Shown piece by piece: positions 43,784 to 56,031 of a stretch of 64,000 bases of DNA. Under the pieces are notes generated by a model that did no database searches, had not been told where the DNA came from, and worked only from the letters and a program-made list of their open reading frames with translations. Where the stretch lies: NCBI GenBank assembly GCA_013407085.1, contig JACCGJ010000645.1, forward strand, positions 62,001-126,000, in the 5' to 3' direction. The stretch is from Atriophallophorus winterbourni (Eukaryota; Platyhelminthes; Trematoda; Plagiorchiida; Microphallidae). The position numbers and the translations under genes are program-made. The stretch's first letter is position 1; each line of letters opens with the position of its first letter.

Positions 43784-44479
43784 AACAATCTGAGCATTGT
43801 TGAGCATAGATCTAATGATCGAAGGAATCTGTAAACGGTATGGGGTTTGCAACGAGTTCGTACAATTTGTCCGAGGACACTTTCAGAAAGAACACATATT
43901 TAGAATTTCGATAAAATGCATCCAGACATCCCAATTTATCACTTCCTGCTGAGGTCGGCAGATAAAAACTCCCGATATCAATTAAATCCGCCACTGAACT
44001 TCGGTTCTTATACCGAGTAGTGACCAAAACACTAGCGTGGAAATATTCTACGCCAGAAAACGGGTTCTTCTTCGGCTGGATGGATCGCTCACGAAAACGT
44101 CCTGCTAGAACGAATTCACTTTGATTGATTAACCCTTTAGCCCAAAAGGACCATACGGTCCTCTTTTGGATAACTGTTCTAATAATTAAACAGTTATTCG
44201 GTTGCTGCGAGGTTTGAACGAGTCCAGACATGTCGAAGCATCGTTCTTAGACTGTCTGGCTCTCAGTGTGCGTCATTCCATCAGTATGCAGAAGGTCTTT
44301 GAGCTATAGACGTACTGTTCTGTTCTTAATCAGCAAAAAAGTTGGTCGCTAAAGGGTTAATGATGCCAAGTCGGTTGTAGTGTTTAGGCACAAGTTTCCT
44401 TGCGTGACGACGCGATCGCCTATGAAAAATAGATGTAAAAGAAGACGACGCCAAGAAGCACTCGCAGCAATCGTAGCAT
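43784..44479 (-). pseudogene. Broken second copy of neuregulin-like exon 1
   Basis: Homologous to 13327-13801, with three lesions. A 7-bp deletion in the signal-peptide/mature boundary (fwd CCTATGAAAAATAG against CCTATGATGGGTGTAAAATA) shifts the frame. A 224-bp MITE (44133-44356) sits between the ASL and NQSEFVLAG codons. TGG becomes TAG in the FDHW motif (fwd CCA to CTA near 43812). The donor GTAAGT is kept. The 420-nt distal part remains open apart from the stop, so decay is recent relative to divergence. Confidence 0.85.
44133..44356. mobile_element. piggyBac-like MITE, 224 bp
   Basis: Flanked by TTAA on both sides (44129-44132, 44357-44360). The termini are CCCTTTAGCCCAAAAGG and the reverse of GGTCGCTAAAGGG, giving a 9-bp inverted repeat CCCTTTAGC. 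An internal GACCATACGGTC palindrome is present. Copy 1 has the unfilled site (TTGATCAATG). No coding capacity. Confidence 0.85.
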
Positions 44480-44974
44480 GATTGCCCACGTTCGGATTAG
44501 CTTGAACAATTTGCTCACAGCACAGTGGATGGATTTTGTTGCGACTAATCATGTGTTCATAACACGTTTTGTTAAGCAACGCACGTGAACAATCTATCCA
44601 ATAAATTTTGAGCAGAATGCTCACAAAATGCGAGCCAGAAGAATGCTGTTGTGACACGAGAAAACGCATCTTCGTGGGTCACATGATTGAGTAGCGTGGG
44701 CCTATTAAACATACGGGATTGCTTAAGAATGATTGCGTGGGTTTGTGAAGAGGTTATATTTACACAAAGAAAAAGAGGCGATTATTCGTTGACGCATTAG
44801 CAAAGCAAACCACTACTAGTCATGGCATCAGTCGTTCCAGTGGTCCACGAAGCATGTTCATGGGTATAGAATTGGAGACCGTCGTATTTCAAAAGATCTA
44901 CCGCAAGGAACTCGAGAATTCAACTTTTGGGCAGGCAGCTCTTGTGGTACAAAGAAATTTGCAAAACAGATATG

Positions 44975-45260
44975 AAAGCGCTTGAATTTTTCACGAGTCA
45001 GCAAGAGTTTGCGCTCGACCGCTCGGTTTGGAAGCTCTGTGTGTGAAGCGTTATCTTCAGGCTGCGGAAGAGCAGATACTGCTCTGAAACTCAGCGTTCA
45101 ACCGCCGCCGATCGGTAGATTACTTCTATCGCTGTGAGCGATGATATTAATTTTCGCGAATCGCACTGTTTATTCATTTTAATCGCCATGAAGCATGAGA
45201 TAGTCATGCACTTGCGATGTAAATCGATATTCAACATCGACCGAAGGAGGACAACACATC
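44975..45260 (+). mobile_element. LINE-A 3'-terminal fragment (copy 2)
   Basis: Homologue of 14280-14575, several percent diverged. Confidence 0.65.
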
Positions 45261-45349
45261 GCTCCAGCAATACATAGAATAATAATACGATTTAAGTAAC
45301 TACAATCTCGTTATACGTACCAAGCCTACTAAATGATTGAAAATTGGGC

Positions 45350-46300
45350 ACGTTGGAACATGAAAAGTTTATCAATTTCATTTTGCCGAAACCCCCAAGT
45401 TCATTTACTTTTGATCAGATTGTACAATTGTTAGATGAAATTTTTTGTGAACAAGTTTTCTTGGTTTAATAGACGATATAATTGCATGAAATTGTTCAAG
45501 GGGAATTGTGATGATATTGTGACGTATGCAGGGAAAGTTAATAGAGCATGTGAACGGTTCAAGTTCAAAGATATGACTGAAGATCAGTTTTGATCGCTAA
45601 TATTCGTTTGTGGTTTGCAGTCAGAGAAAGACCAAGACATTCGCATGAGACTACTGTTACGACTAGATCAAGACCCGAACATCAATATGATGTCAATCAC
45701 AACGGAATGCCAGATATGGCTAAATTTGAAGCGACAGTGCGTTGGTCGAACAAAACCCCTACCAGAATGAGCCGGTGGTTTCAGCCGTCAAATTGATCAA
45801 CGAGTCGATCAAAACGCCAATTCCCCATCCAAGTGCTGGCTATGTGCCGAATGGCGTTTTGCGCGTGATTGCCCATTCAAGAAACACCGATGCCAGAGGT
45901 GCAACAGAAAGGGTCATAACGAAAATTAATGCCGGACAAACTATTTTAAGAAATCTGTGTTCAATGATTATCAGTCCTATCCTGTTTTCGCTACCTTCAA
46001 AAACCCCAGAACATGGAAAGCCAGTGGAAGATGAAACCCCTCAAATTAATTCAGCGGAATACAGACCAAGAAGGTAGGGCGTCGAAGACGTATTCCAGTA
46101 ACCCACATGCAAGTGGATCCAAAATTGGAGTATTAAGACAAAAAAGCTCAAACGAGGTGTTAGGAGGGCACCTTACTAACGAATAAAACAAGTTGAGGCG
46201 CTTGGACTCCTGATCAACGTTGCATTTCGGTCTTGTTCTTTTTTTATGACTGTTAGGTTAAGAACAACGCATAGATTGATAGAACGTATCGAATGTCGAG
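45350..46300 (+). mobile_element. Gypsy-like Gag remnant and LTR start (copy 2)
   Basis: Homologue of 14670-15640. The zinc-knuckle codons are near 45830-45935, and the LTR-like TGTTAGGAGGGCACC begins at 46158. The capsid part carries extra stops compared with copy 1. Confidence 0.65.
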
Positions 46301-46816
46301 GGTGCTACATCGAGGATACATACATCATAACATATATGCTAGAGGAGATACTATTGACACAATAGTTATAAATATAGTAAGGTGTGTTCATGCGATACCA
46401 GAATGGTACATTTCACGAATAGTATTAACAGATTATCACCCACCGTCCTATATTGCATCCTAAGCTTTAAATTATCAAGAAAAAGTGCTTACTAATCTTG
46501 TAAATTAACCTGTTGCAGGTAATACACAAGGCACAACAAGTTATCAATTGCTCCAAACATGCTGGTTAATCTTCTAACTAATCACGTCGGCTTTTGGAAT
46601 TCGCCGAGGTGCCAACAAGGACGTGCTAAAACCCATGCTGATGGACATTGATTTCGCTCTGCTGCGAAAATACGAGCTCAGGACGGGAACAGTTGGTTAC
46701 CCGTTCATTATTGGGCGTTCACAAGATTGTGTCATAAGGCGCCGAAGTCACGCCACCAAACTAGATGATGAAGAGGCCGTATTGCTTGTCAAACAATGAC
46801 TGCGAATCTTGTACCG

Positions 46817-47040
46817 CGCACGGATGTGCAATCGTGCAGTACTTTGTGCTGTGCGGCTAACACCGTGCTAAATTGATTGGCCACAGGTAGTGAGCTGCAT
46901 GCTGAAACACTTCTGAAGTCTCACTAACATTTCCTGTTCTTTTTTCTTCCTCATATATGTCTAGGCCTGGGCAACCTGACAGTATCTTAGCCCACGTGCA
47001 GTCTCTGACTGTGTGGCACTTTGCATGGATCAGGCTTGTG
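46817..47040 (-). repeat. R1 repeat, full length, copy-2 specific
   Basis: GCACGGATGTGCAATCGTGC to GGATCAGGCTTGTGC is inserted in the sequence equivalent to 15873 (CTTGTGCAGCGTGTAG). Copy 1 gives the empty site. Confidence 0.85.
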
Positions 47041-47748
47041 CGCGTGTAGAACAAACCGCATCCCGTTGGTCCATAAGTACCCCATCCGATTGTGCATTTA
47101 TTGAAAGATTGCGTCAGTGTATGCCAAATCACGAGAGATCCCCACGTATAACGTGCTACCTCAGAGGCGAGGATTGAACGTTGAATGAGATGGAATCACA
47201 GTTACATATGCACGACAGCAAGCTTACACTTTGAATCGCTCGAGGCGCGCAAATCAGTAAGGTGTTTGCTGGCGAGGCATAAATGATTGCTTTATATCAC
47301 TTAGTCCTTCTGCATAAAATGCACGAGACTATGGCTCTTGGATAGGGGACCGAGTCGTCCATTAGCATATCTGTTAAACACTAAGTTTGAACTCCACTAG
47401 GTAGGCACTCAGACAAATCCAAGCTGAAATCGAACCATGTATTTGTTTTTCAAACATTAAGGTAACGGTTACCACAGCATAAGCCTTTTTTGTGAAGATG
47501 CGCGTTTCCGCATGCAGCATACAACCGGTGAGAAAATCAATTTATCACGGTGTTCGCCGCAAAGCACGGAAATACTGCACAATTGAACATTCGTGTACTG
47601 CTTTGGGCTGATAAAACCAGAGAGAATGATCGACCCCACAGACTTGAAAAAATAGGAAACCAGAATTCAAACAAGCCCTGAGGCTCGAAACACATTAATT
47701 GAGGGAATTTACAGTGTATATTATTTCAAACCCCAGATGCACCACTAG

Positions 47749-48024
47749 TTAATCCTCATCTTTTACAAAACTAATGGTAGGATAATCATTTGGATGGATC
47801 AGTTCATGATAGATATCCGTGTCAAAATCATCCTGACTATCAAAGTCAAACTCCAGCTGTTCAGGACTTGAAGGAAACCAGGTAGGGACATCAGGTGGAT
47901 TTGAATCCAATTCTCGACGATGGTTTATCAACCAGGTATCATGCAATAGACAGTAGGAATGCGTCGGACCGGGAGTGGGTCCAGACAAATAGATGAGTCC
48001 CAGTTTGGGGTTGATACGGAGGAC
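47749..48024 (-). CDS. MRPL3: MRPL3 exon 7, copy 2
   Basis: The frame is open from the CCTAGTTG-type acceptor to TAA. It differs from copy 1 by AGC to AAT (Ser to Asn) near the C-terminus and otherwise encodes the same protein. Whether this copy is expressed depends on exons beyond the window. Confidence 0.85.
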   Translation of the reverse strand, partial: VLRINPKLGLIYLSGPTPGPTHSYCLLHDTWLINHRRELDSNPPDVPTWFPSSPEQLEFDFDSQDDFDTDIYHELIHPNDYPTISFVKDED

Positions 48025-48333
48025 CTAGTTGAAAAAAGAATTTTACGGACGAAATAGAATTGCAGAAAATATAAACACTTTATAATGACGGAAGGGTACA
48101 TGGATTTAGAATGCTAGAGTCAACTGCAGATTCAATACTAGGGTTTTTAAAAAGGCAACCGTACTTTACCAGGTACCTCAATGAATGAACAAAGCAAGAA
48201 CAACATGCTCAAGGGAAAATATTTAAAGAAGCTTGGATTTAAGCTAATCGATCCCGAGACTAGTCTTAGAAACTAAACGAATCAAAGTCAATATAGTGGG
48301 AAAACGAAACGTTTGGAAAAAAGTATGATAACC

Positions 48334-48583
48334 ACATGGTATGGTATGAAAGCACAAGCCTGATCCAGGCAAAGTGCCGCACAGTTAGAGACTGCACGTG
48401 GGCTAAGATATTGTCAGGTTGCCCAGGCCTAGACAGATGTGACAAAAGAAATAGAAAGAAAATAGAGATGGTAGTGAGACTTCAGCGTGTTTCAGCACGC
48501 AGCTCACTGCCGATGGCCAATCAATTTAGCACGGTGTTAGCCGCACTGCATAGAAATGCTGCACGATTGCACACCCGTGCAGT
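48334..48583 (+). repeat. R1 repeat, full length, copy-2 specific
   Basis: ATGGTATGGTATGAAAGCAC to GCACGATTGCACACCCGTGC. It lies where copy 1 instead has LINE sequence (17170-19585). Confidence 0.85.
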
Positions 48584-49159
48584 TGTGTAGAGGAACGAAA
48601 CTAACGCAAAGATTCAAATGCGTGAATGGTCAGTTAAATAAAATTGATTCTACGTGGACATGCATTCCCAGACAGAACACAGAACGCATTCCACACAATT
48701 AAAAATAACCAAAGCAAGCGAACCCCGAGACAAGGTGTCTACTGATCTATTCCGAGAATGCCAAAAGTTGTTGTCCGATGAAATGGTTAAAAATAGAATG
48801 AACGTGTGCTTTAACAGCGCCGGCGATTAATCACACCCAACTAGCAAAACAGACCAGGCGGGTGTTACGACACAGCGCATCGCATCAATAACTGACATTC
48901 AACACGAGGTAATGGAGATACTAACGTGGACAGTATTAACAATGATTTGTTTGCAGATTCCAAATTTCGTTTAAAGGGTATATCTGGCAAACAAAACAAT
49001 TTACTGGATGACGAATCAAGACACAAATCTACCACATATTCTGCTACATATACATTCAACTCAACAAAAGAGATTACTGTATGTCAGAATGTATAAAATC
49101 ACAAACATGGAAACTGACACGCATCATGCTGAACCACACGTTAGCTGTCAGGTTGATTA

Positions 49160-49726
49160 TTATATATTATTATTATATTTGCACAATCTGATACAGATAT
49201 AGTGCCGTTCAACATAAACAATGAGATGTACAAAGCGAGAAGGGGGGTACAAAGCGTTGTCATCGGCATCGTTGAACGTAGGCATGATACTACCCGGTTG
49301 CCTACACCGAAGTAGGGGAGATTTCGTTTAGGGGGTCCCACCCCGAGCCTTTACCCACAAGGCAGTGGAGCGAGAGAGGTTCGCACCTATCGGTGGCCGG
49401 TGACCGACGAAGCGGTTCATACGCCCTTTTCTGGGAATTTCCAGTTCGGAGCCCGATAACCCCGTTGATAGGTTGGTGACTTCAGTTTTTGCCTGTGCAC
49501 CATACAATGTCCTTGGATAGGACAAGGGGCAGTGACTTTTGGAGCGGCGAGTCACATCCGCCGCGTCGTGATGTCATCATTGGATTTTTGTGGCTTTTTA
49601 TAGGGAGAACGCTTGCCAGGCGAAAACCCACCACACCCTCAGACACCACCGCCGAACCTTTCGCTGAGCTCGGAGAACCGAGTCCACCCAGCTGGCACCA
49701 CGTGGAGGTACTTCGGCAAGCCAGCC
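49160..49726 (-). mobile_element. Non-autonomous RTE derivative, 567 bp
   Basis: Flanked by a 14-bp target-site duplication TGTCAGGTTGATTA (49146-49159, 49727-49740); copy 1 has a single site. Minus-strand order is GGCTGGCTTGCCGAAGTACC (5' end), a 5' UTR, then directly the 3' end GTTGAACGGCAC…TCAGATTGTGCAA and an AT-rich tail. The 3' end matches that of the full RTE element ending at 53435, so the coding region has been lost. Confidence 0.85.
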
Positions 49727-50269
49727 TGTCAGGTTGATTAGGTCTGATGGTCAAATTGTGGAAGAAATAATGGCAAAGGGAACGTAGCATGCAGCCCCAA
49801 AGACAACTAGTTATCGGTAGTAAACAATCTAGAAATGTTACTCATGCAGTAATAAAATGTGACTGAACATCAATAGCGAAAAATTAAGATTTTGCGTCGC
49901 CACCACCTATAGCATCAGGAACGAACACATTCAGAAAGGGACGTTTAGATTGTTGGACCAAAGGTATTTACGAAGGTTTACATTAAGACTGTTTGGTCAA
50001 ATTGAATCATCAAAAATGGGAGAAATCCATGAAGCGCGTGAATGTAAACATGATCAGTGTAAGACCAGCAACATGGCAATGTGCTTGGAACAACAATATA
50101 ACCCGCTAGCCTGACCCTTTATAGCATTCAGAACGAACACGGTCAGAAAAGGACGTTCGATTGCTGGGGCAAGAGTAAAAACTCGTACTTACTAAGATTT
50201 GCATTGCGACTGTTTAATTGAATTGAATCATTAAAAATGGAAAATATCACTGTAAGACCAGTGGCATAG

Positions 50270-53200
50270 CACGGCTTGTGGCGTTCAATGTCCCCACCCT
50301 GCAACAACCAGAACAACAGCTTGGACTAGCCCGCTCTCTAGAGACACTAGGTATCGACATATGTTGCCTATCGGAAACCCGCCTTCGCGACACGGATTCG
50401 GTATTGCAACTGAGTTCTCCTATGCCTCTTGGGAGTAGGTTCTACCTACGTGTGTCCAGTGATCCCGTTGCTTCCTCAGCCGGCCTAGCAGGTGTTGGAA
50501 TTATTCTAAGCCAGAAAGCGAAAACCTCCCTCATAGATTGGATACCCGTTAATAGCAGACTGTGCGCAGCGAGATTTCAGGGTTACAGCAGAGTTAACAA
50601 GCATAGCGACGAGAGACGTAACTTATTCGTGATCTCGGCTTACGCACCCACGAACTGTGGGGCAGATGAGGTGAAGGACGAATTATACGAAGAACTTCGT
50701 TCTCTCTTAACGAAAGCACGCAGAGGCGATATATTAGTGCTTGCCGGCGATCTAAATGCCCAAGTTGGATGTATAGCACACTCTGAGCGCTTCCTTGGAG
50801 GGAAGTATGGAATGTCAGATGACCGTACAGACAATGGAGAGAGATTGTTGTCCTTCTGTGACGACCACCGCCTCTTTCTCGTCTCCACAAAGTTTAGACA
50901 TTCCAAGCGCCATCTAGCTACCTGGCGATCCCCATCACAACGTACTTGGGCGCAGCTTGACCATATCGCGATAAGCTACAGGTGGCGAGGTAGTGTCAAA
51001 AACTGCAGATCATACTGGAGCACCAGTGTAGATTCTGACCACGCTTTAGTTTGCGTAACAATCAACCCTCAATTCGGAGGCAAACCCAAACAAAAGCGTC
51101 CCAAACTAGACACAAACGCTTTATCGCTGCCTGAGACAAAAGCCAGATTTAGGGATACCCTATCGGTTTCCCTTTCCAAAAATCGGCCGGTCGAGCTGGA
51201 TCGCCATTGGCACTACTTTAAGCAAGCACTCTATGACTCTGCTACGGAATGCTGCAAAGTCACTCGTCAACCGTCACACCGCTGGGTCTCTGCTGAGTCC
51301 CTCACGCTACTCGAACAGCGCCGTGCCATACCGAGTGGTTTAGAGTATGAGGACGATCGGAAGTGTCTTAGACTCCTAATCAAAGATAGTCTGAGACACG
51401 ACCGTGAATCTTGGTGGAAATAACGCGCCTCGGAGATGGAAAGGGCGTCAGCCATGAGCAACTTGAGAAGACTTTACAAATTGATTCGTGTCTGTGGTCC
51501 TAAGCCGCAAGGTCTGAGCGAAACCATCCTAGAGGATGATGGCTCGCGCACAACGAGCCTTCACAGACGTTTAGAAAGATGGAGAGAATATTTCTCTCAG
51601 CAGCACCGTCCCTCAGACACCGCCGACATCCCTCGATCCACTTTGCAGTGGACCGTGCCACTAGCCCCGCCCAATGTCGAAGAAATACGGAGAGATCCAA
51701 CTACTGAAGCCACACAAGGCGCCGGGCCCCGACGAGCTCCACGCGGTATTCTTCGAGGAAGGAGGCGAGGTAGTCGTAGCAGAACTGCGCGAGCTGTTCT
51801 CAAAGGTTTGGGTGGATGATAGGGTACCTGCCTCCTGGGGTGAATCGCTAGTAATACCAGTGCATAAAAAGGAGCGCGGAACGAATGCTGCAACTATCAC
51901 GGAATTTCGCTAATTCCGGTGGTTGCTAAGATATTGGTCACCATCCTCATTCGCAGACTTATCCCTATTCGTGAGGGCACTTCTCGCAAAAAGCAAGCTG
52001 GTTTCCAACCAGGGCGCGGATGTGTAGACCAGATCTTCGTTCTGCGACAGTTGCTAGAACACCGTCACCTGTATCAGCGGCCTACAATGGTGGTGTTTCT
52101 GGATATCAGAGCCGCCTTTGACTCGGTTGACAGATCCGCCCTATGGAACTGCTTAGTTCGCAATGGAATCCCATCAAAGTACGTCGCTATCCTAAAGGAC
52201 CTATACGCACACTCGATAGGGAGGTTAAGGGCGTACGATAGCCTTTCAATGCCATTCAGCACCACTACGGGTGTAAGACAAGGCTGTCCAATCTCCCCGT
52301 TCTTGTTCAATTTCGCCATCGAGGACGTCCTCCGGAGTGCTCTCAGTAGTTTCTCCACGGGTGGCGTTGAGCTCCTACCAGGTGAGCGGGTTATGGACCT
52401 GGACTATGCTGATGATATTAGCTTATTGGGCGAAGACTCAAAATTTATCTAACAAGCTTTGGATATGATGGCAATGGAGGCATCTAAGTATGGGTTGTTC
52501 TTCTCGCCAAGCAAGAGTAAAGTGCTCCTTCAGGACTGGTCTGATGAACTGCCAAATTTTGCTATAAATGATCTGATTCTCGATCATGTTGAGCAGTTCA
52601 AATACCTAGGAAGTCTGGTGGTTGCTGGGGGTCGGATAGAGAAGGAAATCACGTCCAGAATTGCTAAGGCCAGACTGACATTCGCTAAATTTAAGTGCCT
52701 CTGGAAGAGACGTGATTTGAGCTTGGGAATTAAAGGAAGGATATATTCCACCTCGGTAAGGACAGTATTGCTATACGGGAGTGAATGCTGGACAGTTCGC
52801 TCAGATGTTAGGAGGCTTGAGGTCTTCGACCAACGTTGTCTGCGAAGGATTGCTCACGTACGGTGGCAACACCCCGTTTGCAACTCTGAGGTCAGGCGCC
52901 GTGTCCTAGAAAGCAACGGCACAAGTGTTCAGACAGCCATTAACCGACGTCGCCTCCGCTGGTTGGGGAACGTTCTGCGCATCAAACACGAACGGTTACC
53001 ACGCCGAGCGCTTTATGCGTCAGCTGGTACAGACTGGAAAAAAGTGGCTGGCGGTCAGCCACTAACATGGAAAAGTGGCTTGAAAAGGCTGACTTCTGGT
53101 TTAGCTAGGGTTGGACGAGCGCGCTTGTCTGGATGGGGTGCAAGAAAAGGTGAGAGTGTATGGCTAGACACATTGGCAACGATGGCAATGAACCGACATC

Positions 53201-53435
53201 AATGAAAAGAGTGCATCATCTCTATTACTCCCAGACATTTTCTGTTGTTTAAAAACTTTATTAAAAAACTCAAAAAATGATGTGTGTAAATGGACAAAAA
53301 ATTACCCAATGTTCCCCTCTCACTGTTTCTACCCGATTTGTACCCCCTACTCGCTTTGTACATCTCATTGTTTATGTTGAACGGCACCATATCTGTATCA
53401 GATTGTGCAACTATATATATATATATATATATTCT
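50270..53435 (+). mobile_element. RTE-type LINE, nearly complete coding region, inactive
   Basis: The endonuclease occupies 50278-51420: LVAFNV start, GIDICCLSETRLRD, SAYAPTNCG, LAGDLNAQVG, SDHALV. The RT is at 51700-52450: HKAPGPDELHAVFF, QAGFQPGRGCVDQIFVLRQL, VVFLDIRAAFDSVDR, TGVRQGCPISPFLFN, LDYADDISLLGED. The C-terminal region is at 52459-53205, with YLGSLVVAGG, LLYGSECWTVR and RRLRWLGNVLR. Breaks: TAA at 51421, a frameshift near 51680, a stop/frame change near 51911 and TAA at 52450. The 3' UTR ends TCAGATTGTGCAA(CTATAT)(AT)n. The 5' UTR is missing and about 60 bp of target is lost. Copy-2 specific. Confidence 0.92.
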
Positions 53436-53772
53436 ATGTTAGCAGAGTTGATTTGACATGCTTGAACAGATTACAGGTTGAGAACTAGTGTGAGTGTCAA
53501 TATACCATTCCTTATCAATAAAACAGCAAACAGTAGCAACAGTAAGTGAAAACAGTGGTGAACGCCAAGGGAAGGTTTAGAAACAATAGGCTAACAGTTT
53601 TAAGTTAAACACCCTCATTCGCATACTACCCCATAATATGTACCATCTGGTGAAACAGGTGGTGCTTGCACGCATCATATAGGAACGGGGTGCCACAAGA
53701 AGGAAACAAATTAGGAATGATCATAAAAATGCACTCTGAAGATATTATTATTATAATACACGAAATAATCAC

Positions 53773-53844
53773 CTGTAAACCTCGAATATGTCGATAGCGA
53801 TTTCCCATTACTCCTGGCATTCTTTTTCCGCGAATGATTGGTCG
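53773..53844 (-). CDS. MRPL3: MRPL3 exon 6, copy 2
   Basis: 72-nt phase 0-0 exon with the same splice sites as copy 1. AAA to CCA gives Pro instead of Lys at its second residue ([11 protein letters not shown]), and GGC to GGA is silent. Confidence 0.85.
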
Positions 53845-54037
53845 CTAAAAATTGAAATGAGGTTACATAATCAAGGATGAAATAATCGATATAAAGAGGA
53901 ATAACGGTGAAATGTAAAGAACGATAGAAAGGCATTCACCGTGATGAAAAAACAGCAGGACAATAATCGATTCGTAAGAAAACAGTAACATGGGCTTGTC
54001 TTAGATAGCAATACATTGATAATACAGTAATTCTTAT

Positions 54038-54150
54038 ACCGTGCTAAATTGATTAACCAGAGGTAGTGAGCTGCAAGCTGAAACCGGCTAGAGTCTCACT
54101 ACCATTTTGACGTTCTTTCGCATATCTGTCTAGACCTTGGGAGGGACGGG
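54038..54150 (-). repeat. R1 repeat, partial (copy 2)
   Basis: Homologue of 21329-21430. Confidence 0.65.
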
Positions 54151-55197
54151 AGAGTGCATGTTGGGTTTTTCCTTATACTGTTTTGATGCCTGTTGAGTGT
54201 CCGCGAGATAGCATTTTTTTGAGATAATGACATTAGAGTGCCTAATGACAGACCGAATGTGACCGAAATCCGTGAGACAGAGGGGGTTGCATTCATTTCT
54301 AACATTTTTTCCTTCATTTTAGCCCCCACATTCTTCTCCAAAACCTTTTCTTTATCGCACGCGTGATTGTGAAGTGATAAATTACGTACGATATCATCGT
54401 TAGATGCAAGTAATCTCGCTCTACACTTGAGTGTGACAAACTTACTACATCACCAATTAATATTGCCATTATTTGATTGTTTCTCGAACCAAAACTCGTT
54501 TCCTATGTAAATTAATGTCTTTCGACCTTTGCTACTTGCACCATTTTCAAGAGTCATTGCACACATTTAACTATCTTCTTATCTTAAATAACTTCCCTGG
54601 GGATTAAGTGACTTGGTGATTAAATGTCTGGCGATTAAGTGACCGGTCACCACAATTTTTAAACAATCATAAGTGAAAATGGGTGGAAAGAAAGAGGCAT
54701 GAATGTGTTCATGAATTTCGAGCCATCAATTCATACAAAATGATGATAACTTAGATACAGCACGTGCACTAAGATAGGACCCAATAACCCAGGCTTATAA
54801 ATGGATGATACTAAACTGCAGCGCGTTCCGAGGGGTGCATTATTGGAGTAAGTTGAAGATGGAACTTTCCGGAACCGATAAAACGGTAAGCGCATATAAT
54901 GTTCTTAAAATCGCTTTCAAGTTGTACATGGACGACGGATTATTCCAGATTTAAGTAAACAGCACTCCGACAGAGCAGACAGACAGCTGCAACGACAGTC
55001 AGTTTATAGTTGCGAATGTCTTAAGCTGGTGAAACAAACTCAGGGCCTAGCCACCCTTACGGTGAAGTGGATATGAAATTTTGCCGTATTTTTTCTGCAC
55101 AGGTAACAGCGCGCTGTTACGACGCTGGTTGCGACGGGGGATGAGTGGCATGCGGTACCACGCAGGAGCCCATGTGTATGTATATATTTATGTATGT

Positions 55198-55410
55198 ATG
55201 AAATCACAAGCTTGATCAAGGCAAAGTGCCGCACAGTCATCTACTGAACATTGGCTAGGATGCAGTCAGGTTACCCATGCCTAGACAGATATGAAGCAAA
55301 AGGAAATTGGGTAAGGCTAAAGCGCGATTACAAAAGGTCACTACCGGTGGCAAATCAATTTAGCACGATGCTGGCTGCACGAGACAAAAGTACTGTACGA
55401 TTGCACATCA
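55198..55410 (+). repeat. R1 repeat, diverged (copy 2)
   Basis: Homologue of 22507-22713, with a small insertion after GAAGCAAA. Confidence 0.7.
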
Positions 55411-55698
55411 GTGATGGGCCGGAGAATAATTCCTAGTAAAACAACACATTACAAACTACATAGTTGATGCACTTTTGCCATGTCGAAACACCGTAATTTC
55501 TACGGCACTGCATCCAATGAAAGCTCTGTGAACGTGGAAAGTACAAAGCTTGTACCAAGAAGAAGGCAAAACACTGCAACTCTAATAACAATGGTTTAGA
55601 TGTTCGTGTATAAATCGAAAAAATTATAGGAGGTTCGGTTGGAGCGCGACAGTAGGTTTGCATAACACCTTCATTATTGTTGCTTGGGTTCGTGCAAC

Positions 55699-55866
55699 AA
55701 ACCACGATGTTCATACACAGAATCACATAGTGATTCGTGGTCAAGCACTCAAGGCACTTATGGATGACCAAAGTAATTTCGGGGTGTGTGAGCAACATAT
55801 CACTTTGGTCATCCATAAGCGCCCTTGAATCACTATGTGATTCTGTGTTTGAACATCGTGGTTTCG
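55699..55866. repeat. Long foldback hairpin (copy 2)
   Basis: Homologue of 22991-23152. One arm has TTCATACACAG in place of TTCAAACACAG, and the loop is four bases longer. Confidence 0.8.
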
Positions 55867-55935
55867 TTGTATGAACCCTATGCAACAGTGGCATTCAAGT
55901 ATAACCTTCTTTACCATTTATCCACTGCTTCAAGT

Positions 55936-56021
55936 CTCACTGAACCTAATCTTACTGTCTCCGCCTGATGACGGCAAACAGCCAGAAACCGGTAGTGGAG
56001 TGTAATTTCGGCAGATGTGAG
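55936..56021 (+). ncRNA. Hammerhead ribozyme candidate (copy 2)
   Basis: All core, stem and palindrome bases are identical to the 23224 motif: CTGATGA at 55965-55971, GAAA at 55985-55988, and predicted cleavage after 55994. Confidence 0.62.
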
Positions 56022-56031
56022 CAACACATAC

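Noticed and set aside
50278..53205. Reassigned stop codons (TAA as sense) to explain in-frame TAA in the RTE element
   Set aside because: Frameshifts are also present, and MRPL3 ends normally with TAA. TAA at 52450 is explained by a single C to T change and TAA at 51421 by ordinary nonsense mutation.
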